Source: Pseudomonadota bacterium (GTDB taxonomy: Bacteria; Pseudomonadota; Gammaproteobacteria; Burkholderiales; Burkholderiaceae_B). From it: a DNA stretch of 28,219 bases. The position numbers and the translations under genes were made by a program. The stretch is from assembly GCA_023422555.1 (NCBI GenBank), contig JAFAGQ010000190.1, positions 1 through 28,219 on the forward strand, given 5' to 3'. Positions 6,932 through 14,640 of the stretch are shown here, one piece after another (positions within the stretch are counted from its first letter, which is position 1; every line of letters starts with the position of its first letter). Below the pieces are notes generated by a model. It was not told the origin of the DNA. It was given only the letters and a program-made list of their open reading frames with translations, and did no database searches.

Positions 6932-9331
6932 TTACGCGGTCAGGTCCAGACCAGTACCTCGCAGAGTCAAACCGCCAACGCGCAAGCGCGCACCCCGGAC
7001 GCTCTGATCGAGCGCGGCGATTGCCTGTTGAGTGGCTCCGACCTCATTGTTTACGGTGGTGACACTATTTTCTACACCGGCGATTCGACTGCCTAAACCT
7101 TCCACACTCGTCTTTAAACCCTTAATGTCAGTATCAGTGGCCGTGGCTCTGAATTTCCAGGCTGCGGTCTTCGCGTCGTAGCCCGCCAGAGTTCCGGTGA
7201 AGCCGTGTGCTGCCACATTGGCGCCAGTGACTGTAGCATTGACTAAATATCCGCTTAGGGAGAAGGGAGTAGCCAGTATGGATGCAATTGCAGTGTAGGT
7301 CTGGCGAAGACCGACCACAGTATCCGTACTTATGCCATGAACAGTACCAGTACGATTGCCGTGAGTCGTCGTAGTGGTGTTGCCATTGTATTCCGTCGAA
7401 GAGGCTCCATCGACAACCCGATTGTGATTGCCGTTGATCTTTTCATCGATCATACCGTTGATGGTTGATTTCAGATTTCCGTTTTGCGATTTTGTTTTGT
7501 TGCCGGTCAGATCGCTAACGATATCGCCTTCTACCGTATCGGTGATCGAGCCCATCTGATTTCTGACCACTGTACCAGTACGCTTATCAATCAGATCTCC
7601 CATGTGTTGGGAGTCGATCACGCCATTGACAATCTTGGTGTAGTTCGCGTTGATTTGCTTGTTTACAGCATCGTTGAGCTGCTCGTTAGTGATGCCCTGG
7701 CGGGTGATATGGGTTTCGTTCTGCACCGTCACATGCTGGCAGCCACCTACTGTGGTGCGATGATCATTTCCAATGTGATGATCGCAATCGTTATTTATTT
7801 CAAGCAGCATATTCAGCTGCGCTTTCATATGTGCCAGTTCTGCCCCCAGTTTGTCTTCAAATAAGAGCCAGTTGGCCATGGAGGGGTCGCCATGCACAGA
7901 CTGGCTTCGAAATCCACTTTGAGAGGCGTTGCCAGGCAGTTCCACGGGCGGCATATTGTTTGCGTTATAAACCCGGCCCAGTACCAGCGGGCGGTCCGGG
8001 CAGCCACCAATGAAATCCACGACCACTTCATCATTGATTCGTGGCAGTTGCAGGCCGCCAAAACCGCCACCGGCCCATGGGCTTGAAACACGAACCCAGC
8101 AGGAGCTGTTTTCATTGGTCTTTCCGTAGCGGTCCCAATGAAATTGCACCTTGATGCGCCCATATTGGTCTGTCCAGATCTGTTCTCCGGCAGGGCCGAC
8201 CACGCGCGCGGTTTGTGGGCCGTGTGTATGGGGAACAGGTGTAATGCGCGCCGCGCGATATTGCAGATTGGTGGGCAGTGCGGTGAAAGTCTCTTCAAAA
8301 AAATCTTCCACACCGGTTCCGCTGGCATAGCCAGCCACGCTCATGCGATAGCTAACGCTCACAATCAGATATTCGCGATTTTCACTTTGGCGTGGATGAT
8401 TTTTCAGGCTGAAAGTGTGGCCCGGCGCGATGCCGCGCGCATTGGTGATTCCGCCAATCCGATCCCGGACACTTTGCAGCTCCTGTAAACGAACCCGTGA
8501 GTATTGTTCACCGTGGTCTGGCTCCTGATAGCCCCCCTGCCATTCATAAATTTCAAGATTGCCCGATTGAGAGCCGCCCGAGTTGCGCGAAACGGCCTCC
8601 AGGCTCGCTCTTGGCTTGGTAAAGTCGTAATCGGTTGTCGCATACCCATCAGGCGTAATCTGAGCAGCAATCTCCCATGCTGATACGTATTCTTCCTGGG
8701 GCTGTGCGAAGCGATCAGGACCATAGTACGGAACGGTGGAATAAGCTGGCTGCGGCTCATGCGTCGCCATGTCGTCTGTGATAACCAGGGTATGCGAGCC
8801 GTTTTTGTGCTGAAAGTAATAGTAGATTCCTTCGTGCTCCATCAGACGACTGATAAAGGCAAAGTCTGTTTCCTGGTATTGCACGCAATATTCCCAATTG
8901 CGATACGAACTGTTGAGCTTAATCTCAAAGGGATAGTTATATTCGCCCAGTACTTCACGAATGACATCGGGAACGCTTTTCTGCTGGAAGATCTTGTTAT
9001 CGGAGGTTTGGGTCAGATACCACAGCCAGGGGCGTACAGTGGCGCGGTATATGTAAAATCGTGAACTACTGTTTTCGCGACCCACCATGACACACTTGGT
9101 GATCTGTCCATCCAGATAGCGGGAGCCCGAGATGCCCTCAATTTCAATGGTCAGCGACTTGCCCAGCAATTCCTGAAGGTCGAGACTGTACGATTCCGCA
9201 ACCAGTTCAACTTCAAACTCAAACAAACTGGATAAGGCTTCCGTTCCCGACATTTGTCGGAAAGCGAGAACGCCTTCAAGTGGTGTGTGGGCCACAATGG
9301 GCCGAAACTCTATCGAGGAAGGCATATCCAT
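6932..9331 (-). CDS. vgrG: Type VI secretion spike protein VgrG with C-terminal extension
   Basis: A 799-residue T6SS spike protein, expected to trimerise at the tip of the Hcp tube. Residues about 10-360 form the gp27-like base, including DFAFISRLMEHEGIYYYF (156-173), a family hallmark. The gp5-like OB-fold follows with WTDQYGRIKVQFHWDR (386-401), CWVRVSSPWAG (411-421) and GLQLPRINDEVVVDF (426-440). Residues about 515-670 are repetitive and Asn/Gly/Thr-rich (HHIGN, TTVGG, NGMIDEKINGNHN), as in the gp5 beta-helix needle. Beyond it, residues 671-799 add a hydrophobic stretch (676-716) and an amphipathic region ending LRVGGLTLRGTGLDLTA, which a plain VgrG lacks. The ATG at 9331 has GGAG at 7-nt spacing. 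It is the first gene of a five-gene operon; no other T6SS structural gene is in the window. Confidence 0.95.
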   Translation of the reverse strand: MDMPSSIEFRPIVAHTPLEGVLAFRQMSGTEALSSLFEFEVELVAESYSLDLQELLGKSLTIEIEGISGSRYLDGQITKCVMVGRENSSSRFYIYRATVRPWLWYLTQTSDNKIFQQKSVPDVIREVLGEYNYPFEIKLNSSYRNWEYCVQYQETDFAFISRLMEHEGIYYYFQHKNGSHTLVITDDMATHEPQPAYSTVPYYGPDRFAQPQEEYVSAWEIAAQITPDGYATTDYDFTKPRASLEAVSRNSGGSQSGNLEIYEWQGGYQEPDHGEQYSRVRLQELQSVRDRIGGITNARGIAPGHTFSLKNHPRQSENREYLIVSVSYRMSVAGYASGTGVEDFFEETFTALPTNLQYRAARITPVPHTHGPQTARVVGPAGEQIWTDQYGRIKVQFHWDRYGKTNENSSCWVRVSSPWAGGGFGGLQLPRINDEVVVDFIGGCPDRPLVLGRVYNANNMPPVELPGNASQSGFRSQSVHGDPSMANWLLFEDKLGAELAHMKAQLNMLLEINNDCDHHIGNDHRTTVGGCQHVTVQNETHITRQGITNEQLNDAVNKQINANYTKIVNGVIDSQHMGDLIDKRTGTVVRNQMGSITDTVEGDIVSDLTGNKTKSQNGNLKSTINGMIDEKINGNHNRVVDGASSTEYNGNTTTTTHGNRTGTVHGISTDTVVGLRQTYTAIASILATPFSLSGYLVNATVTGANVAAHGFTGTLAGYDAKTAAWKFRATATDTDIKGLKTSVEGLGSRIAGVENSVTTVNNEVGATQQAIAALDQSVRGARLRVGGLTLRGTGLDLTA

Positions 9332-9877
9332 CTTTTCTCTCCGAATAACGACTTTTGCGGCGAATTGTTTGCTGTCACTGTCGCTGCCGCTGGCTAATGT
9401 TGCACTTTGTCAGTTTCAAAGTACCGGAAAGGGAAAGGGTGTACAACCGCAAGTTCGTTTACAAAAGCTACAGGATTTTAATATCAACCCCATGAAATAA
9501 AGATTTACAGAATAAATGACGTATGCACAGCGCCCCATAAATTGGAAAAATCAGGAAATAAAATTCGCTTATTCTGTAAATTTTGGCTGCATATTGAGTG
9601 AATTTATAAGATTTTAGGCTGTAAATTCTTTCATTTGTCATAGTTAACGTATCGATCTAAAAGAGAAGCACGCCGTTCAATCTCAGACATCGCACGATTT
9701 ATGCAGCAGACGATAGATACATTATTTAACAAATGGCGCATTCCAAAACTTCAACAACTGCAAATATTTAAACATCTCTGTGATAGATCGAAAATGTGTC
9801 TGCCAGAGCAGTCTATAGAACGCACGAAACGAGATAAAAACCCATAGCGTTTCCATCATCGTTATTTCCGCAACAAA
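9332..9877. other. 546-bp AT-rich intergenic region ahead of vgrG
   Basis: This gap lies between the start of vgrG and the stop of the PfpI gene and must hold the vgrG promoter on the minus strand. It is clearly more AT-rich than the genes around it. It contains a 6-bp inverted repeat ACTTTG/CAAAGT with a 7-nt spacer (9404-9422) in the presumed vgrG leader, and a 13-bp inverted repeat (9503-9515 and 9569-9581). It also holds an open frame on the plus strand from 9644 to 9847 with an ATG at 9701 (48 codons) but no ribosome-binding site. I found no convincing -35/-10 pair and no sigma-54 type GG/GC element. Confidence 0.6.
9503..9581. repeat. 13-bp inverted repeat in vgrG upstream region
   Basis: ATTTACAGAATAA at 9503-9515 is exactly inverted as TTATTCTGTAAAT at 9569-9581, with 53 bp between. 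The two sites are 66 bp apart centre to centre, close to six helical turns. A partial third copy, CTGTAAATT, lies at 9619-9627. The arrangement suits a looping or cooperative regulator of the T6SS operon, but the regulator is unknown and no family consensus was recognised. Confidence 0.5.
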
Positions 9878-10696
9878 TCAGGCAGAGGTTCCGGCTTTGA
9901 GGGCCAGTGCTTCTGCCTTTTTCACAAAGTCCGTGAGCAGCTTCGTCATGGCCTTTGTGACATCGGCAGGCGCCTCTTTGGGTGTGCCCGCATGAAATGG
10001 GGGTGCGGGATCGTACTCGCTCACCAATTGACTGCATTCAGCGTAAACCTGATCCCGCATTTCTGCGATCATGGTCAAACCAAAATCCAGGCCGGCAGTG
10101 ACGCCGCCGCCGGTAATGCGATTGCGATCATGTACCACGCGAGCTTCAGTGGGAATGGCACCAAATCCTGACAGTACGTGACGACACGACCAGTGTGAGG
10201 TTGCTTTATATCCATCAAGAAGACCTGCAGCGCCCAGAATCAGGGAGCCGGAGCAAACGCTGGTGACGTATTTCGCACGTGATCCGCGGTCTGCCATAAA
10301 TGACAGGGTTTCGGCATCTGATGCGGCAGCCAGCGTGCCGTCTGTTCCACCAGGAGTAAACAGAACGGTGACATCGCTCGGGCAGGTTTCAAATGTGGTA
10401 TCGGGAACGATGACCATGCCTGCATCGGATGTGACGGGCGCCAGTGATTTGGCCACGATATGTATTTTTGCGCCCATCAGACTGCCGAACATGCAATGCG
10501 GTCCTGCCAGATCCATGATGGTCATGCCAGGATAAACCAGCATGGCGATTTTTTCATTACCATACCATGGCGTTTTGTCCAGATCCCGCTCGGGTGCCTT
10601 GGTCGGTATCTCCACGCGTGCTGCGCTTGCTGCAACGGGTGACAGGAGCGTTGAAAGAAGAATGCTGCGGCGTGTGCTGTTTATCATGATCGTCAT
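9878..10696 (-). CDS. DJ-1/PfpI protein, isonitrile-hydratase-like, Tat-like signal
   Basis: A 272-residue protein with a class I glutamine amidotransferase-like fold. It closely follows the pattern of isonitrile hydratase (InhA), which converts isonitriles to N-substituted formamides. Visible marks are MDLAGPH (61-67, the conserved Asp is D62), FTPGGTDG (113-120) and the nucleophile elbow VTSVCSGSLILGAAGLL with C148. Also present are ATSHW, the TGGGVTAGLDF segment and the YDPAPPFHAGTP tail. InhA has Cys-Thr at the elbow where this protein has Cys-Ser. The N-terminus NSTRRSILLSTLLSPVAASAA reads as a twin-arginine export signal, unusual for this family, so a periplasmic location is inferred. 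The ATG at 10696 is 3 nt after the TonB-receptor stop, so the two are one operon; an ATG at 10687 is an alternative start. Another DJ-1/PfpI activity is possible. Confidence 0.8.
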   Translation of the reverse strand: MTIMINSTRRSILLSTLLSPVAASAARVEIPTKAPERDLDKTPWYGNEKIAMLVYPGMTIMDLAGPHCMFGSLMGAKIHIVAKSLAPVTSDAGMVIVPDTTFETCPSDVTVLFTPGGTDGTLAAASDAETLSFMADRGSRAKYVTSVCSGSLILGAAGLLDGYKATSHWSCRHVLSGFGAIPTEARVVHDRNRITGGGVTAGLDFGLTMIAEMRDQVYAECSQLVSEYDPAPPFHAGTPKEAPADVTKAMTKLLTDFVKKAEALALKAGTSA

Positions 10697-10699
10697 TTC

Positions 10700-12901
10700 T
10701 CAGAATTGCGCAGTCAGCGTCAGGTAGGCTGAGCGCGGTTGAACGGGAATAACAACTGGCGATGCCAGGTACTGGTAGGTGTCGAAGACTTTGCGATTGG
10801 TCAGGTTCACGGCTGACAGAGACACTGTATATCTGTCAAAGCTGTAGCTGGCCTGCGCATCGACCAGCGCGTAGCCGGGAACCGTCGCGCTGTTTGGCAA
10901 GGTTGTTTCCCGGGCGCTCACTGCGGTAATCCCCGCGCCGAATGAGAGCCCCTTTGCTATGCCATCTGAAATACGATATCGGGCAGCAAGGCGCGCGCTA
11001 TGTTTCGGGACTCGAGGAAGCCGGCTTCCTTCGGAAAGAGTGGCGTCACGCCTAACCTCTGCCTGCGTATATGCGTAATTGAATACCAGCGATAAGGCAT
11101 CTTCAGGTTCCCAGAGAATGTCGGCTTCTACCCCGCGGGCGCGCTGTTCGCCAGTCTGCACGGAAAAGCCAATATGGGCAGGATCCGGGTCTGCGGTTGT
11201 CACGTTTTTGCGAGTCTGGTTAAACAAGGCGATGGTGCCGGACAATCCGAGATCATCTGCCGAGAATTTGGCCCCGATTTCGACATTGCGAGAGGTTTCG
11301 GGTCTGGGTGGCTCCATTCCGATGAAATTGACCGCACCACGAAAGCCAGTTCCGTAAGTGGCATACAGCGACAGGCTGTCGGTCAGGTCATAGGTGATGC
11401 CCAGCCTGGGGTTGAGGCGATGGTATGTGGCATTGACCTGCTGTTCTTTCTGTTTCAGTTGCAGGCTGGTAAATCTGAGTGAGGCCAGCAGATGCAAGCG
11501 ACCGTAAGTAGTCTGATCCTGCAGGTAAAGTGCGCCAGTTTGATAACGATTGGTCTGCGAGTATGTGGGCGTGGGTGTCGGACCGTACTCGATCTGATAC
11601 TTTGGATCCGCCAGGTCAAGCTCACCTAGCGGTATGGCATCTGTAATGGAAGAGTCGAGTCTTGTTGAATCGTAATTGAAACCGCCCAGCAGCTCGTGAT
11701 GACCGCCAAGCACATCAAATGTAGACGACAGGTTGGCATCTACTGTGGTTTCCTTGATTGTTGCCGGCAGGTACAGCCCAAAGATGGGATAAATCGTTGG
11801 TGTAGCAGGGTTGGGAGCGGCCACTTCCGGATAAATAAAACTTCCGTAGTCCTGACTCCGGCTGGCAAAATGCTGCGCAGTTAACTTCAGTTTGGTGTCA
11901 TCGCTGAATGCGTGCATCAGCCGGGCAGAAAGCAACTGATTTAGGATCGTGGTCAAGGGTTGTCCTATCGTCGCACCGGGATAGGCATACCGCTTAAGAT
12001 CGCCGGATAGTGCCTGTTGCGCTGGTAAACCGGAGAACTCGCGCTGGCTGCGTTTATCGAATCTGCCGCGTAGCAGCAGCTCCGTTTTCGGTGTGATTGC
12101 AAATGAAATGGCTGGCTGTACAGTGTATTGTCGCCCGTTGACGTGATCCAGCCAGCTGCCTTCGTTCTGGTATTCACCCGTAATACGGGCTTTTATTTTT
12201 TCATTCAAGGGAGCATTGACATCCGCGAACGTACTGAACGTGGAATAGCTCCCGGCGCGAATTCCCAAAAGACTGACGGGCTCTTCCTGCGGCTCTTTGG
12301 ATACGATGTTGATCAGTCCGCCCAATGGCGCTCCTACGCCGCCGCCGTATAACGTGGAAGTCGGGCCTTTCAGCACTTCGATACTCTCGGTACCGACGAG
12401 ACTGGCCGGATCAGCGATGGCCGTTGTACCAAAAGTGGGCAGTCCATCGTAAAAAATATCGGCTGAGAAACCACGAATCACACTTGAAGTAAACAATGCT
12501 TCCTGAGGCTTGGCGGGCGACACACCCGAAACGTTGACCAGAACATCGGCAAGAGAGCGTCGATCCTGTTCTTCAATAAGAGAACGAGGAACAACCTGAA
12601 CGGATTGAGGAACATGGATTAAGGGGGTGTCGGTTTTTGTTGCGGAGCCTACACTTTGCGTTGTGTAACCTCCCGACTGAACCGATGCCGTGATCGGTGC
12701 GAGGGTGACGGCGTCTGTTGATGCAGAAGGTGACGACTTGCCGGCCATGCTCATATCGGCAAGAGGAGCGGGCACGGTGTTTATCGGTTTTTTGGACGAG
12801 GCGTGAGCGATCGAAAAGATTCCCATCACAGCAGCGATATTCACAGTACTAAGGTAAAAGTGACAACAGCGTAGCAGGGGGCGGACAGGTGTTTTCATCA
12901 T
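10700..12901 (-). CDS. TonB-dependent outer-membrane siderophore-type receptor
   Basis: A 733-residue outer-membrane receptor for energised uptake of a metal chelate or similar small ligand. A signal sequence ends near residue 35 (IAAVMGIFSIAHA). A plug domain spans about 90-205, with TPLIHVPQSVQVVP (92-105), RSLADVLVNVSGV (115-127), IRGFSADIFYDGLP (142-155) and IEVLKGPTSTLYGGG (174-188). The rest is a 22-strand barrel ending in the required terminal Phe (YLTLTAQF). No N-terminal STN signalling domain is visible, so it is unlikely to signal through a FecR/FecI pair. The ATG at 12901 lacks a clear Shine-Dalgarno and the next codon is also ATG. It is followed 3 nt later by the isonitrile-hydratase-like gene. 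I found no convincing Fur box upstream, so iron control is only assumed from the family; the ligand is unknown. Confidence 0.92.
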   Translation of the reverse strand: MMKTPVRPLLRCCHFYLSTVNIAAVMGIFSIAHASSKKPINTVPAPLADMSMAGKSSPSASTDAVTLAPITASVQSGGYTTQSVGSATKTDTPLIHVPQSVQVVPRSLIEEQDRRSLADVLVNVSGVSPAKPQEALFTSSVIRGFSADIFYDGLPTFGTTAIADPASLVGTESIEVLKGPTSTLYGGGVGAPLGGLINIVSKEPQEEPVSLLGIRAGSYSTFSTFADVNAPLNEKIKARITGEYQNEGSWLDHVNGRQYTVQPAISFAITPKTELLLRGRFDKRSQREFSGLPAQQALSGDLKRYAYPGATIGQPLTTILNQLLSARLMHAFSDDTKLKLTAQHFASRSQDYGSFIYPEVAAPNPATPTIYPIFGLYLPATIKETTVDANLSSTFDVLGGHHELLGGFNYDSTRLDSSITDAIPLGELDLADPKYQIEYGPTPTPTYSQTNRYQTGALYLQDQTTYGRLHLLASLRFTSLQLKQKEQQVNATYHRLNPRLGITYDLTDSLSLYATYGTGFRGAVNFIGMEPPRPETSRNVEIGAKFSADDLGLSGTIALFNQTRKNVTTADPDPAHIGFSVQTGEQRARGVEADILWEPEDALSLVFNYAYTQAEVRRDATLSEGSRLPRVPKHSARLAARYRISDGIAKGLSFGAGITAVSARETTLPNSATVPGYALVDAQASYSFDRYTVSLSAVNLTNRKVFDTYQYLASPVVIPVQPRSAYLTLTAQF

Positions 12902-13014
12902 GAAGGGATCGCGGATATCACAGCAGTAGGTACGGGCAGATTGACTGTCGGCTCGGTTCAGAAAGTCTTGAATGAGTGCTTATGGTAATGAGCGTCGTCT
13001 GTCGTCAGAATGGC

Positions 13015-13054
13015 GAATCGATGACATCTTTGTCATTGAGACAGTAGAATCGAT
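13015..13054. promoter_or_regulatory. Repeats in divergent promoter of TonB receptor / FAD oxidoreductase
   Basis: In the 199-bp divergent gap, ATGAC and GTCAT form a dyad with a 6-nt spacer (13021-13036). It is flanked by two direct copies of GAATCGAT (13015-13022 and 13047-13054, 32 bp apart). They could be operator sites, but no regulator gene is adjacent and no known consensus fits. Confidence 0.3.
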
Positions 13055-13100
13055 AACAGGCACACAAACGTTGCCGGACGATTTAACAGGATGATCCGCA

Positions 13101-14447
13101 TTGAACGACTTTCCCTTTTCAGAAACGAATCCCATTGTCTATGGCAATCCATTGCCGAAAACATCCGAAGTGGTAATCATTGGTGGCGGGGTGATTGGAA
13201 TTTCAACTGCCATTTTTCTTGCCAGGCAGGGCATTTCGGTGACGGTATTGGAAAAGGGTCGGGTTGCGGCAGAGCAATCCTCGCGCAACTGGGGATGGAT
13301 ACGCAAGCAGGGCAGGGATGAAGCCGAGCTGCCCATCATGATCGAATCAGAGCGTCTGTGGCAGGAACTGGCGAGAGAATGCGAAGAGGACTTCGGCCTT
13401 ATACGAACCGGTGTCACCTATCTGGCCAGTACCGACAAGGATATGGCCGAGTTCGAGGCATACCTGAAAATCGCCACCGCTCATGGTGTGGATAGCAAAA
13501 TGGTAGGTGCCAGTGCCATTTCAGACGTGATAGACGGAATGTCGATCCGCTACAAGGGCGCGCTTACCACGCCATCGGACATGCGGGCCGAGCCCTGGCT
13601 TGCCGTGCCGGCACTCGCCCGACTCGCCGCTCGCACAGGCGTAACCATTGTGGAAAACTGCGCAGCGCGGGAACTGGATGTCTCGGCCGGCGCCGTAACG
13701 GGTGTCTGGACCGAGAAGGGATTTATTGCAAGTTCGATGGTACTGATGGCTGGCGGCGCCTGGTCGTCCCTCTTTCTGCGCAAACACGGCATCTCAATTC
13801 CGCAATTGAGCGTGCGGGCAACCGTGGCGGCTACCGAAGCTGTTCCTGAAGTGCATGCTGGTGCCGCTGTGGAAAAATCTCTCGCTTTTCGACGCAGGCA
13901 GGATGGCGGTTATACCCTGGCACCTGCCGCCAGTCACCAGCTTTACCTGGGCCCCGATGCCTTTCGGCACGCAGGCAAATATTTTCCAGCGCTGAAGGCC
14001 GATCCGCTGGGAACAAGTTACTCTCTGTGGGCACCGGCAGGCTATCCCGACGGATGGAGAACGCCTCGCAACTGGGCCGCCGATTCCGCCAGTCCTTTTG
14101 AGGCCGTGCGTGTGCTGAACCCGGCTGCGGACGAATCACATTTGAGATCGATGACACAGCGATTCGCGCAGTTGTTTCCGCAGATCGGAAAAGTAGGTTT
14201 CAAAAAGACCTGGGCGGGCATGATTGATATCATGCCTGACGCCGTCCCGATCATCGACCGCATCCCTTCAATCGAAGGCCTTGTAGTGGCTACTGGCATG
14301 AGCGGCCATGGCTTTGGCATCGGACCAGGAATGGGACGGGTAATTTCAGACCTGATTCAGGGCAACGCCGTCGGACATAATCTTCATCGCTTCCGTTATT
14401 CGCGGTTCAGCGATGGCAGTCCAATTGAGCTGGGAGCGTCGTTGTAA
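13101..14447 (+). CDS. FAD-dependent oxidoreductase (DadA/glycine oxidase-like)
   Basis: A 448-residue flavoenzyme of the D-amino-acid oxidase superfamily, expected to oxidise an amine or amino acid in the cytosol or at the inner membrane. The N-terminal Rossmann motif VVIIGGGVIGIS (24-35) binds the FAD ADP part, and LEKGRVAAEQSSRNWGW follows as the second strand and loop. The C-terminal FAD segment is ATGMSGHGFGIGPGMG. There is no signal peptide. The start is TTG at 13101, with AGGA about 9 nt upstream; the ATG at 13091 is out of frame and no other in-frame ATG lies near the Rossmann fold. It is divergent from the TonB receptor. The substrate is unknown; D-amino acids are attractive given the D-amino-acid genes 3-10 kb away, but sarcosine, opines or polyamine derivatives remain possible. 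Confidence 0.85.
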   Translation: MNDFPFSETNPIVYGNPLPKTSEVVIIGGGVIGISTAIFLARQGISVTVLEKGRVAAEQSSRNWGWIRKQGRDEAELPIMIESERLWQELARECEEDFGLIRTGVTYLASTDKDMAEFEAYLKIATAHGVDSKMVGASAISDVIDGMSIRYKGALTTPSDMRAEPWLAVPALARLAARTGVTIVENCAARELDVSAGAVTGVWTEKGFIASSMVLMAGGAWSSLFLRKHGISIPQLSVRATVAATEAVPEVHAGAAVEKSLAFRRRQDGGYTLAPAASHQLYLGPDAFRHAGKYFPALKADPLGTSYSLWAPAGYPDGWRTPRNWAADSASPFEAVRVLNPAADESHLRSMTQRFAQLFPQIGKVGFKKTWAGMIDIMPDAVPIIDRIPSIEGLVVATGMSGHGFGIGPGMGRVISDLIQGNAVGHNLHRFRYSRFSDGSPIELGASL

Positions 14448-14495
14448 CAGCTCAGGCCAATCATCCGGATCCCGTTCGCTGCCAATTTTGGGTGA

Positions 14496-14514
14496 GTGAA
14501 ACAGGTTTTTTCAC
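14496..14514. promoter_or_regulatory. Dyad upstream of the triple-repeat HTH gene
   Basis: GTGAAA (14496-14501) and TTTCAC (14509-14514) form a perfect 6-bp inverted repeat with a 7-nt spacer, about 127 bp before the ATG. A TTGACA sequence follows at 14521-14526, but I see no good -10 at 17-bp spacing. It may be an operator, possibly autoregulatory, or a weak terminator of the FAD oxidoreductase gene. Confidence 0.35.
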
Positions 14515-14640
14515 AAAGATTTGACAAATGAAATCATATCATCGTCGTTTTGGCTGCCTGCGAGCCGGACGTTGGATACCCATTGACGTCGTGTCGGCTT
14601 GCAGTTGCGTTTTTCAGATAAGCAATTTTTACAGGTTTGC

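Noticed and set aside
12955..13000. Fur box upstream of the TonB receptor
   Set aside because: AATGAG-type hexamers occur near 12971-12991, but they do not add up to the 19-bp Fur consensus.
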